A stretch of 64,000 nucleotides of DNA from Paenibacillus_AA sp045062745. Lineage in GTDB: Bacteria; Bacillota; Bacilli; Paenibacillales; NBRC-103111. Within the stretch, counting starts at the first letter, position 1; every line of letters starts with the position of its first letter. The stretch spans positions 62,001 to 126,000 of the forward strand of contig NZ_JBJGED010000013.1 in NCBI RefSeq assembly GCF_045062745.1, given 5' to 3'. The notes beneath the pieces are model-generated. The model searched no databases. It saw only the letters and a list, made by a program, of their open reading frames with translations, and was not told the DNA's origin. Below are positions 35,500-44,814 of the stretch, in pieces. The translations under genes were made by a program, and so were the position numbers.

Positions 35500-38046
35500 T
35501 TGAACGTGTTTGATAAAAGCCGCAATCAGCCTGTCCGGGAATGGATTTACGCCGGTCCTTACGATCTGGATGTATCGGAGCTGTACAGCACGAATTACGC
35601 GGTCCCGGTGGAGCCGTATTTGCCGCTGATGGAGAAGGCGGTGCAGGATATGCGCGATTGCCGGCCTACAGAAGGGCAGTCCCTGAACAGGTTCGGACAA
35701 ACCCTGGTTTGGGCATACAAGCGAACGGACCCGTCAGAGCCGAAAATGACATGGGCGCGTTACGGACAACATGCCCGATTGCTCGCTACGTATGCGTATA
35801 ATCGGATCATCGTGAACCGAAGCGGGACGTACCGCTTTCAGTTATGGGTTGCGGGCAGTGCGGTTGTGACGATTAACGGCCAGGAAGTATTTCATAAGCG
35901 GCAGCTGGGGAGAGTGGAAGGCGAGTTCCGGTTCGAGGCGGAGCTGTCGCAAGGAACGAATCCTTGTATGGTTATGCTGTTCAATGTGCACTTGCATTGT
36001 ACGAATTCGTTCATGCTAGTGGTGGAGGATACCGAATTCGCAGTCGAATTGCCGCTGCAGCTGGATGCCGCCACCCGAGAAGCGGTGGAGGCCGATTTGC
36101 TCAAATTTTATATGGTACGGCATGTTTTGCAACGCCACGACAATGTTGCGGTGCACCTGGACGAACCTTTGTCGCAAAGGGGCACATGGGTATTTTCCAT
36201 CATCGAAATCGACCGAGGGGGAAAGCAGGCAGACCGGTCCGTGCGGGAAACCCGTCTTTCGCTCGCGGCGGACCAATCCGAGGTCGGCTTGTGCGGCTGC
36301 ACCGAATTGACGGCGCCCGGGGAATACGCACTGCAGATCGACTATGAGCATGAAGACGGGAGTCGCGTGGAAGGCGTGCGGCTGACGTTCCATTATGTGA
36401 GCTTCATCGACCGTCCTGCAGAAGCGGACTTCCCGCGGCGCAAGCAGTTCCTGGCGGAGCTGTACGCCTCTTCGCAAGAGATGAAGCGTAGCCGGTTGAA
36501 CGGCGTTTACCACGAATTCATGAAATTGCGGATGGGCAAGGAAGTCGACGTGCAAGCGGTCGAAGAGACGATTCAGTTTATCAATAGCCGGTACGATTGC
36601 GCGGACTTTGCGATGCACGGGCTGCTGCGGATGTACTTCCGATACCGCAATAGTGAAACGCTTCCGCCGCATTTGAAGGAATCCATGAAGCAATGCATTC
36701 TGGGTTTCAAGTACTGGGAGGACGAACCCGGTACATCGATGATGTTCACCCGCTCGGAAAATCACGAAATTCTTTTCTACAGCGCGGAATATTTGGCAGG
36801 CTTGCTGTTTCCGGCTGAAAACTTTCCGAACAGCAATCAGAACGGGCTTTTTCACGTTCAGAAAGGCAAGGCGATGGCGGAGCGGTGGATCAAGGAGAAG
36901 GGCACGTACGGCTTTATGGAATGGCACTCCAACACGTACTACGAGGAAGATATGCTGGCGCTGCTCAATCTGTATGATTTTGCCGAGGAGAACAGCTACA
37001 TCCGGATACTCGCCCGCCAGCTGCTTGACCTGATCGGCATCATCGTCGCCACCCATAGCTATAAGGGAGTCATGGGAACAACCCATGGCAGATGTTATGA
37101 AGATACGGTCATTCATCCGGAGCTGGAGTCGATGGGCCACATCAACTGGCTTCTGTTCGGCGGGAGGGAATGGCTGCGGGGGGACCGGCTGTCGATCGGC
37201 GCAGCCGCTTTGACGGACAGCTCTTATTCGCCCGATCCGTACTTGGAAGCGATCGCGAATTCCGGGGAGGAGTGCCATACCTTGACCCGGATGGGGCTTT
37301 TCCCGCATGAAGGGTTAGGCGGTGTGAATTGCTCCACGTACCGCACGAAGAACTATATGGTTTCCGGTTTGGTCGAATCGCATCAGGGACGCTTCGGCCA
37401 CCAAGTGCAAGCCGGGCAAGTGCTGCTGGACGGCAGCGTGCCGGTCTTCGTCACCTGCTTCGACAACAAGTCCGAGACGACCCGGCCTTCCTACTGGGGC
37501 GGACAATATCGCATGCCGAAAACGATCGCTTACAAAAATGTATTAGCCTACATTTACAAAATCGACGAAACGGCAGGTTATACGCACTGTTATTTCCCGG
37601 CAAAAGACATGGACGAAATCTTCGAAGCGGGGAAATGGATATTCGGGCGCAAGAACGATGCCTATGTCGCCCTCTATTCGCTGAAGCCTTACACGAAGAC
37701 GAAAACAGGCAAATACAAGGACAGGGAGCTGCTGTGCCTGGAAAAACGCAACATTTGGCTCATCGAGGCGGGCGATCGGGAGAGCTACGGGTCTTTCGAA
37801 GCGTTTATTCAGGCGGTGTCCACTACCGGTTTGACCGAGCAGGGCGAGGATATCCTCTATTGCTCTCCTGCGGCCGGTCCATTGCAACTCGGTTGGGAGG
37901 AGACTTGTATGGCGGAAGGGAAGCCCGTGCCGGAACCGGGAGGTTTTCCGCTGATCCGCAACCGCTATGCTGAAGCGGCTTACGGAAGCGGATTAACGTA
38001 CTTGAAGCTTGGCGGCCGCCAGAAGATTCTTAATTTCAATATGTGA
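35500..38046 (+). CDS. Large cytoplasmic protein of unknown function, possibly a polysaccharide-active enzyme
   Basis: The 848-residue product has no signal peptide and I do not recognise its family with certainty. The first 200 residues look like a beta-sandwich (YRFQLWVAGSAVVTINGQEV, PA14-like). The middle is helical with aromatic and charged residues in the manner of an alpha-toroid enzyme (HSNTYYEEDMLALLNLYDFA; GTTHGRCYED). The end is beta-rich (WIFGRKNDAYVALYSLKPY), reminiscent of toroid-plus-sandwich lyases such as heparinase-like proteins. The start is TTG 35500, preceded by GGAGGAGAGG; an ATG at 35482 is possible. Its place after a sugar transporter suggests it acts on the imported glycan. 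Confidence 0.6.
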   Translation: MNVFDKSRNQPVREWIYAGPYDLDVSELYSTNYAVPVEPYLPLMEKAVQDMRDCRPTEGQSLNRFGQTLVWAYKRTDPSEPKMTWARYGQHARLLATYAYNRIIVNRSGTYRFQLWVAGSAVVTINGQEVFHKRQLGRVEGEFRFEAELSQGTNPCMVMLFNVHLHCTNSFMLVVEDTEFAVELPLQLDAATREAVEADLLKFYMVRHVLQRHDNVAVHLDEPLSQRGTWVFSIIEIDRGGKQADRSVRETRLSLAADQSEVGLCGCTELTAPGEYALQIDYEHEDGSRVEGVRLTFHYVSFIDRPAEADFPRRKQFLAELYASSQEMKRSRLNGVYHEFMKLRMGKEVDVQAVEETIQFINSRYDCADFAMHGLLRMYFRYRNSETLPPHLKESMKQCILGFKYWEDEPGTSMMFTRSENHEILFYSAEYLAGLLFPAENFPNSNQNGLFHVQKGKAMAERWIKEKGTYGFMEWHSNTYYEEDMLALLNLYDFAEENSYIRILARQLLDLIGIIVATHSYKGVMGTTHGRCYEDTVIHPELESMGHINWLLFGGREWLRGDRLSIGAAALTDSSYSPDPYLEAIANSGEECHTLTRMGLFPHEGLGGVNCSTYRTKNYMVSGLVESHQGRFGHQVQAGQVLLDGSVPVFVTCFDNKSETTRPSYWGGQYRMPKTIAYKNVLAYIYKIDETAGYTHCYFPAKDMDEIFEAGKWIFGRKNDAYVALYSLKPYTKTKTGKYKDRELLCLEKRNIWLIEAGDRESYGSFEAFIQAVSTTGLTEQGEDILYCSPAAGPLQLGWEETCMAEGKPVPEPGGFPLIRNRYAEAAYGSGLTYLKLGGRQKILNFNM

Positions 38047-38195
38047 GACGAGTGTTGGGGAGCGTTCCGGCCGAAACCGGCGGGATCTTAAATATTTTCG
38101 ATATGTTCTTAAAATTTTATCACTTACCCCGCTGGATTCGTTGTAATACGATTTAGGCAAGATAGATGCGCATTAGTATGAAACGGAGTGAGGTG

Positions 38196-39311
38196 ATGAG
38201 ATTGATGAGGTTCAGAAAGCGTCCGCTTATTGCCGTAATGATCGCTCTCACCTGTTCGGCTGCTGCGGCAATAGCCGTTGTTGGCTACCATACATTGGCA
38301 TGGGTGGTCCCGCAGCAAACGGTCATCGCTACGGTGGACGGCGTTCCGATCACGGAGCAGGAGTTCAGGTGGGCTCTGGATGGGCAAAGAGCAACGGTCA
38401 TCGACTATTTCCATCGAACATACGGCGCGGAATACGACAGCCAGTTCTGGAAAACCGATTTCAACGGAGAAAACCCGGGAGCAATGGTCAAGAAACGGGC
38501 GCTGGACGAAACCGTCGTTTCCAAGCTCGAGCTGGAGTTGGCCAAGCGGTATGGCCTGATCCAAGGAACATCCTATGACGATTTGCTGGGCGAGATGGAG
38601 AAGGAGAATAAGAGAAGGGCGGCCGCCGTAAAAGCTCATCAGCCTGTATACGGTCCCGTCCGGCTGGATGAGAGCGCGTTTATGAACGATTACATGAGCA
38701 AGCTTCGCAACGCACTGAAGGAGAAGCTGTCCGAGAATGAACGGAAGCCGACCGGCGAAGCTTTGCGGAGGCATTATGAGCAGCTCAAGGATACGTTGTT
38801 CGTCAAGGAGGAAACCGTCCGCTTTCAAAAGGCTGCGGTATCTTACAGGGAAGCCAGAACCGGGACCAGTACCGATGAGCGGAAGGAAGCTGCGAAGAAG
38901 CTGCTGAGCAGGATGAAACAGCTTGTCGATCAGGGGAAGTCGATGAAGGAGGCTGTTGCACAGCTTCAGTCTGGAAGCGAATCGGTTGCGGTCCGATACA
39001 GCGAAGAGGAACTCAACCGCGATACGGCCGGAAGTTATTTCAAAACCCGTCCGGCGCTTTATTCGGCATTGACCGGCGACATGAAGGCGGGAGATACCAG
39101 TCCCGTATTCGATGAAGCGGCTCAGGGCGAATTTGTCTTGATCCAGGTGACGGTAAGGGAGGCAACCGGGTATCAAAGCTATGAAGAGAGCGAGCGCACA
39201 GTCTGGAACAGTTATATGGACAGTGCTTACAAAGCGTATCTGAACAAGCTCCTTGACGAAGCGCGGGTCGAGATTAACCAAAACCATTATGGACAGATCG
39301 CTTTGCAATGA
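38196..39311 (+). CDS. Membrane-anchored SurA/PrsA-like protein without a clear parvulin domain
   Basis: The 371-residue protein has one N-terminal helix (PLIAVMIALTCSAAAAIAVVGY) and then VIATVDGVPITEQEFRWAL, the entry segment of the SurA_N/PrsA chaperone family. Long charged helices follow, and a C-terminal part has the layout expected of the family but without the usual parvulin signature residues. It probably faces the outside and assists folding or export. The start is set at ATG 38196, seven bases after GGAG. It directly precedes two giant secreted proteins, which it may serve; that link is only positional. Confidence 0.65.
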   Translation: MRLMRFRKRPLIAVMIALTCSAAAAIAVVGYHTLAWVVPQQTVIATVDGVPITEQEFRWALDGQRATVIDYFHRTYGAEYDSQFWKTDFNGENPGAMVKKRALDETVVSKLELELAKRYGLIQGTSYDDLLGEMEKENKRRAAAVKAHQPVYGPVRLDESAFMNDYMSKLRNALKEKLSENERKPTGEALRRHYEQLKDTLFVKEETVRFQKAAVSYREARTGTSTDERKEAAKKLLSRMKQLVDQGKSMKEAVAQLQSGSESVAVRYSEEELNRDTAGSYFKTRPALYSALTGDMKAGDTSPVFDEAAQGEFVLIQVTVREATGYQSYEESERTVWNSYMDSAYKAYLNKLLDEARVEINQNHYGQIALQ

Positions 39312-39330
39312 TATTCCTTTCTTTCAGTCT

Positions 39331-39344
39331 TGTAAGCGATTGCA
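39331..39344. promoter_or_regulatory. Candidate CcpA-binding cre site
   Basis: TGTAAGCGATTGCA differs by one base from the Bacillus cre consensus TGWNANCGNTNWCA. It lies 62 bases before the GTG start of the first beta-helix gene, next to a -10-like TAAAAT at 39345-39350. A site here would place the gene under carbon catabolite control. Confidence 0.4.
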
Positions 39345-39406
39345 TAAAATCTAGTGCATGCAGTCGCTTTCCAAGATAAATATGTGAAGCTTGAGGAGGA
39401 CGATTT

Positions 39407-42400
39407 GTGGGTAAGTACAAGTTTTTCACGATGCTCCTGATTGCGGCCATCGTGGCGGCATGCATCATGCCGATGGCTGGACCGTCTGTCGTTCATGCGG
39501 CAGGCAATGTGTATTATGTCGACTCGTCCGGCGGGGACGATTCGAACGCCGGAACCGATCCGGGGTCGGCATGGAAGACGCTGGACAAAGTGAACGCCAC
39601 CACGTTCCAACCGGGTGACACGATTCTGTTCAAGGCAGGCGGCGTATGGACCGGCACGCTGTCCCCGAAGGGCTCCGGGTCTGCGGGCAGTCCGATCAAG
39701 ATCGACATGTACGGCACCGGCAACAAGCCGCTGATCGCCGGAGCGGGCGCTGCGTCGGCGGTCTATTTCTACAACCAGGAGCAGTGGGAGCTGCGCAATC
39801 TGGAGATCACCAACGATGCGGCAACGGCAGGCGTACGCAGAGGCATTCATTTGGACGGCAGCAGCGGCACCTGGACGAATCCGAAGGTGTATCAGCATTT
39901 TGTGTTCGAGAATCTGGATATTCACAATGTGAAGGGAAATGTCGGCTCGGACTACGCCCACAACGGCGGCATTATCGTCTGGGGAACGGCTTGGGATTAC
40001 CACGTATCGGATGTGACGATCAACAATTGCAAAATTTACTCGGTGGACAGTGTGGGCATCTATTTGAACGGCGCCCAGACCAAGTATTCTACAGGCCTGA
40101 AGGTGACCAACAACCTGATTTACGATGTGGCGGCCGACGGAGCCTTCGTGCTGAATACGACGAACGGTCTGATTGAGAACAATATCGTGCATGACACCCA
40201 CGTCAGAGCGAGCGGTTACCATGTGCCGCTATGGGTGTTTTCCGCCAAAAACAATGTGATTCAATTCAACGAGGTGTACAATACGGCGGCGGGCGGCGAC
40301 GCCATGGCCTTTGACGCGGATTATAACAGCGACGGAACCATCATCCAGTACAACTATAGCCACAACAACGCCGGCGGCGGCTTCCTGGTGGTGAACGACG
40401 GTACGAAAACGAGCAACTTCAATACGAATGCCGTCATCCGATACAACATCAGCCAAAACGACAGCGGCGCCGTATTCAATTTCAACGGAACGCCGGATAC
40501 GACTTATGTGTACAACAACACCGTGTATTTGCCCAGAACTTCCCAAGCCAAGGTGATCAATCACTCCAACTGGGGCGGGTATGCCAAAAACACGTATTTT
40601 TACAACAATCTTATTTATAACCTTGGATCGGGCGGCTACACCTTTGCGAGCAGCACGAACAATGTATTTGAAAACAACCTGTTTTACGGCAACCACCCGG
40701 CGAATGAGCCGGCGGATCCTTACAAGATTACGGCGGATCCGCAGCTGGCTTCCCCCGGTTCGGGAGGCATCGGCCAAGATACGCTGATTGGATACAATTT
40801 GCTGAACACTTCTCCGGCGATTGGAGCGGGTAAGGTGATGGCGAACAACGGCGGCAGGGATTATTACGGCAACCCGGTATCCGCGACCGCCGCTCCGAAT
40901 ATCGGCGCATACGGCGGGCCTGGGCTCGATCCGAACAACCTTCCGCCGCTGCCCCAGCCGCCAACGGAGGAGAACCTGCTGAAAAATCCCGGCTTCGAAA
41001 CGGGAGAATTCACGAACTGGCCGATTCATTATAACGGAGCATCGATTACGGCTGACGGCAATGCCCATACCGGAACTTACACAGCCAAGGTGACCGGTTC
41101 CGCCGCAGGTGTCGAGCAGACCGTCGTGAGTCTGTATCCGAATACGATCTATAAATTGTACGCTTGGGGGAAGAGCGTTGGCGGCGGCGATGCGGTGCTC
41201 GGCGTGAAAAACTACGGCGGCAACGCCATAGATGTCCACTTCAACGGAACCTCCTATACGAGGAAAGAAATCACGTTCACGACGGGCAGCTCCAATACGA
41301 GCGCGATCATTTACTTGTATAAAGGCGGCGGAAGCGGCGACGTTTACTTCGACGATGTGGAATTGTTTCAATTCAGTTCGTCTCCGGGCGGAGACGGCGG
41401 ACCGGTCTTTACGGTGGGCACGGACGACGAGTTCGACAGCGCGGAATTGAACAGCCAGTGGCACTGGATCAGGGAGAACAGCGCCAACTGGTCATTGACC
41501 GCGAAGCCCGGATCCATGCGGATTGCCGGCGAAGCGGGGGACATCGTGGACGGCCAGACTACGGCCAAGAACATCCTGATAACCGGAGCTCCGGACGGGG
41601 ACTGGATGATCGAGACCAGGATGGAGGGCAAACCGACTTCCAGATGGTCGCAGGGCGGGTTGATTGTCTATGTGGACGACACCACGTGGTTTCGAATGAC
41701 CCGGCTGTACGGAAGCGGAAACCAGATTCAGTTCACGAAGCAGATCGATCTGGTTCGGTCTTCGGCAGAGGAGTCCGATCCGATCGATTCGCCGGTGATT
41801 TATCTTCGAATTATCAAGTACGGCAATACGTATAGCGGCTATTATTCGGCTGATGGCGTCACTTATACCCAGCTGTGGTCTACGCAGCAGGCCGCTCTCG
41901 CCAATCCGAAGATCGGTCTGATCGTAGCCGGTGGAACGGGACTTACCGCGGATTTCGACTATTTCCATGTGATCACCGACGGTATCGTGCCGCCGCCTCC
42001 ACCTGCGCCGGTTCCGGTATCCGGGGTTGCGCTCGATAAAACATCGTTAAGCCTCCGAGCCGGCAAGACGGCCGTGCTGAAGGCCAGCATTACGCCTTCG
42101 TATGCCGATAATAAACAGGTAACTTGGAGCTCGGACAATCCTGCCGTAGCTGCGGTGGACAATAGCGGAAAAGTAACGGCGGTAAGCAAAGGGACGGCAA
42201 CGATTACCGCAACGACAGTCGATGGAGGCAAGACGGCGAATTGTGCCGTAGAAGTTACGGAGTTTCCCCCGGGTATTCTCTTCATGGATGACCTGGAAGG
42301 CGAAACGGTCGGAAAGGCGGCCAGCGAATGGACGGTCGGTTCCGGTTCGTGGATCGTGGCCGACGATGGCGGAAACAAAGCGTACCGCCAAACCAACAAT

Positions 42401-44632
42401 ACGAATAGCGGAGCTTACAGCACGGTGAATCTGAGCGCCGACAATTTGTCCTACGAAGCCAGATTCAAAGCAAATAACTTGGGAGGCAGCACATCGGAGA
42501 TCTGGTTGGGTCTGCGATGGACGGATAACAATAATATGATTCAAGCCGGGTACAATGCGGCCGGCAATCGGTGGGAAATCCGCCAAAAGGCGAATGGAGC
42601 TTACACCAGCCTGGCCAGCGTCCCCGCAGCACTGAACATAGGGCAGTGGTATTCGTTGAAGGTGACGGCCTGGGAGGGAAAAATCGCGCTCTATGTGAAT
42701 GGTGCCGAAACACCGACGCTGAGCACATCCTTGGCAACCGTCAAGCAAGCGGGGCGAATTGCCGTGTATGCCGGTAAAGCGGATGTCTTGTTTGACGACT
42801 TTGTGATGCGGCAAGGCCAAAAACCGGCTCCTATCCTGGTAACCGGTGTTACGGTGGCCCCATCCTCAGTGAGAATGAGAGTTGGCGAGAGCGCATCACT
42901 GACTGCCACAGTCGAGCCATTTGATGCCGACAACAAACAGGTGACGTGGAGCACGAGCAACGCTGCAGCGGCGACCGTGAACGTTTATGGCACCGTAACG
43001 GCCGTAGGACCGGGGACGGCTGTCATTACGGCGACAACTGTAGACGGAAGCAAGATAGCCTCTTCTTCCGTAGCGGTTACCCCCCTGCCTTCGGGTGTCA
43101 TTTTCAGCGATTTCTTCACCAATGAAACGGTCGGCTCGAACGCCAGCAAATGGAAGGTTTTATCCGGCTCATGGCAGGTGGCTGACGATAACGGAAATTA
43201 CGTATACCAGCAAAAGGTCAATACCAATTTCGGAGCATCCAGTACGGTCAATATGAAAATCGCCGATTACACCTATGAAGCCAAGTTCAAGGCAAACAGC
43301 TTCAACGGCAGCGCAGGCGAGATCTGGCTCCTTCTCCGCTATACGGACAATAGCCAATATATCCGGGTCGGGTACAATCATGCTTCGGACCAGTGGGAAA
43401 TACGGGAAAGAGTCAACGCCGTCAATACCATACTGGCAACCGCGCCTGCCGCTCTAAAAGTGGGGCAATGGTATTCGTTGAAGGTTGTAGCATCGGGACC
43501 GAACATCGCTCTATATGTGAACGGCTCCCGGACCCCGACCCTATCGACGTCGTCCGCGACCAAACTGAACAAATCCTCCATTGGGGTTCTTGCAGGCCGG
43601 GTGGACGCAGAATTTGACGATATCTTGATCTGGGACGGAGTTCAGCAGGACACGACGCCGCCCGAGCTGACGGCGCCGGCCGACAAAACAGTGGAGGCGG
43701 CAGGGGCCCGAACAGGGGTCGAGATCGGGGGTGCGTCCGCAACCGATGAATCCGATGTCACGATTGCGAACGACGCGCCGGCGGGCTTCCCGCTCGGAAC
43801 GACGATTGTAACCTGGACGGCGACCGACATTTACGGGAACTCGAGATCAGCCGTGCAAAAAATCACGGTGATCGATACGACGCCTCCGACCCTTACGGCG
43901 CCTGCCGACGTCACCGTCACGGCAACGGCGAAGCTCACTCCGGTTACACTCGGAGAAGCGACTGCGACAGATCTTGTTGACGGTCCCGTGACCGTCACGA
44001 ATGACGCTCCGATAGCGTATCCGGTAGGCAGTACCATTGTCACTTTCACGGCTAAGGACAGCAGCGGCAACGTGGCAACGGCCCGTATGACGGTAATCGT
44101 ACGGAATACTCCTCCCGTGCTCGATCCGATCGGCGATCAAACGGTAAATGAAGGGAAGACACTTGAAATCGTCATTCATGCAGCGGATCCGAATGAGGAT
44201 ACGGTGACTTATAGCGTTTACGGTCTGCCTGCAGGAGCGGTATTCGATCCGGCAGCGGCGAAATTCACGTGGACTCCGGGGTATTCGCAGGCGGGCAGCT
44301 ACACCGTCGCGTTCAAGGCGAGCGACGGCGAACTGACGGACGGCAAGAACGTCGCGATTACCGTTCGCAATGTGACGGCGAGCGATCTGATGTCCGAAGT
44401 CGCGGAATCCGTGAGCCGCAATCTCGAAACATCCGTCAAGGCGGAGCTGCTCGCCAAGCTGGGCAATGCGATGGATTCCTGGAACAGAGGGAATAAGCGG
44501 GCGGTGTCCGGCATGCTGCATGCTTTCGCCAACAGTGTGGAAGCGCAAAGAGGGAAGAAGATTAACGACGGTCAAGCGGATGCATGGCTGCAGTCCGTTG
44601 CAACCATCGAATCCGTCATGAGTCTGGAATAG
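39407..44632 (+). CDS. Giant secreted right-handed beta-helix protein with carbohydrate-binding and Ig-like modules
   Basis: The 1741-residue secreted protein has a signal peptide (cut near VVHA-A, about residue 31). A right-handed parallel beta-helix follows at about 35-510 (YYVDSSGGDDSNAG, then repeating N-x-x-Y/I rungs), then a CBM-like sandwich at 525-660 (NPGFETGEF). Next is a GH43-C2/DUF1349-like concanavalin fold at 670-865 (FDSAELNSQWHWIRE), and then twice a Big_2 bacterial Ig domain plus a laminin-G-like domain (about 870-1405). Two HYR repeats, a cadherin-like Ig domain (about 1566-1655) and a helical tail complete it. The beta-helix is typical of pectate-lyase-like enzymes, but the catalytic residues are not evident. 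The start is GTG with GAGGAGG ahead. Much of the helix region is nearly identical to the next gene. Confidence 0.85.
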   Translation: MGKYKFFTMLLIAAIVAACIMPMAGPSVVHAAGNVYYVDSSGGDDSNAGTDPGSAWKTLDKVNATTFQPGDTILFKAGGVWTGTLSPKGSGSAGSPIKIDMYGTGNKPLIAGAGAASAVYFYNQEQWELRNLEITNDAATAGVRRGIHLDGSSGTWTNPKVYQHFVFENLDIHNVKGNVGSDYAHNGGIIVWGTAWDYHVSDVTINNCKIYSVDSVGIYLNGAQTKYSTGLKVTNNLIYDVAADGAFVLNTTNGLIENNIVHDTHVRASGYHVPLWVFSAKNNVIQFNEVYNTAAGGDAMAFDADYNSDGTIIQYNYSHNNAGGGFLVVNDGTKTSNFNTNAVIRYNISQNDSGAVFNFNGTPDTTYVYNNTVYLPRTSQAKVINHSNWGGYAKNTYFYNNLIYNLGSGGYTFASSTNNVFENNLFYGNHPANEPADPYKITADPQLASPGSGGIGQDTLIGYNLLNTSPAIGAGKVMANNGGRDYYGNPVSATAAPNIGAYGGPGLDPNNLPPLPQPPTEENLLKNPGFETGEFTNWPIHYNGASITADGNAHTGTYTAKVTGSAAGVEQTVVSLYPNTIYKLYAWGKSVGGGDAVLGVKNYGGNAIDVHFNGTSYTRKEITFTTGSSNTSAIIYLYKGGGSGDVYFDDVELFQFSSSPGGDGGPVFTVGTDDEFDSAELNSQWHWIRENSANWSLTAKPGSMRIAGEAGDIVDGQTTAKNILITGAPDGDWMIETRMEGKPTSRWSQGGLIVYVDDTTWFRMTRLYGSGNQIQFTKQIDLVRSSAEESDPIDSPVIYLRIIKYGNTYSGYYSADGVTYTQLWSTQQAALANPKIGLIVAGGTGLTADFDYFHVITDGIVPPPPPAPVPVSGVALDKTSLSLRAGKTAVLKASITPSYADNKQVTWSSDNPAVAAVDNSGKVTAVSKGTATITATTVDGGKTANCAVEVTEFPPGILFMDDLEGETVGKAASEWTVGSGSWIVADDGGNKAYRQTNNTNSGAYSTVNLSADNLSYEARFKANNLGGSTSEIWLGLRWTDNNNMIQAGYNAAGNRWEIRQKANGAYTSLASVPAALNIGQWYSLKVTAWEGKIALYVNGAETPTLSTSLATVKQAGRIAVYAGKADVLFDDFVMRQGQKPAPILVTGVTVAPSSVRMRVGESASLTATVEPFDADNKQVTWSTSNAAAATVNVYGTVTAVGPGTAVITATTVDGSKIASSSVAVTPLPSGVIFSDFFTNETVGSNASKWKVLSGSWQVADDNGNYVYQQKVNTNFGASSTVNMKIADYTYEAKFKANSFNGSAGEIWLLLRYTDNSQYIRVGYNHASDQWEIRERVNAVNTILATAPAALKVGQWYSLKVVASGPNIALYVNGSRTPTLSTSSATKLNKSSIGVLAGRVDAEFDDILIWDGVQQDTTPPELTAPADKTVEAAGARTGVEIGGASATDESDVTIANDAPAGFPLGTTIVTWTATDIYGNSRSAVQKITVIDTTPPTLTAPADVTVTATAKLTPVTLGEATATDLVDGPVTVTNDAPIAYPVGSTIVTFTAKDSSGNVATARMTVIVRNTPPVLDPIGDQTVNEGKTLEIVIHAADPNEDTVTYSVYGLPAGAVFDPAAAKFTWTPGYSQAGSYTVAFKASDGELTDGKNVAITVRNVTASDLMSEVAESVSRNLETSVKAELLAKLGNAMDSWNRGNKRAVSGMLHAFANSVEAQRGKKINDGQADAWLQSVATIESVMSLE
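39571..40650 (+). repeat. Direct duplication, copy 1 (beta-helix coding core)
   Basis: This stretch matches 44988-46067 at a constant offset of 5417 bases with no visible gaps. In the 210 bases from 40021 I count one difference, but 13 differences in the 60 bases from 40981. Edges are approximate. Confidence 0.85.
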
Positions 44633-44654
44633 CCGATCAAACTCCGGATATCGG

Positions 44655-44687
44655 GGAAGGAAGGCGTACGAACGTCTCCTTCCTTCC
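44655..44687 (+). other. Hairpin between the two beta-helix genes
   Basis: GGAAGGAAGG and CCTTCCTTCC form a perfect ten-base-pair stem with a 13-base loop, 22 bases after the first stop codon. There is no T run, so it is at best a weak or factor-dependent terminator or a message-stabilising element. Confidence 0.4.
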
Positions 44688-44814
44688 GGTTCCGGAAGGT
44701 TACTAGCGGATAGGAGAGGGTGGAGAAAACAGATCCCGATCTTAAAAGCGGTCTCTCCAAGAAGGGAGTTGGCAGCTTTTTAAGATAAAAAAATGGATAA
44801 GGGAGGACATGTTG

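Noticed and set aside
44655..44687. True terminator between the beta-helix genes
   Set aside because: The stem is perfect but no T run follows, so it is listed only as a hairpin.
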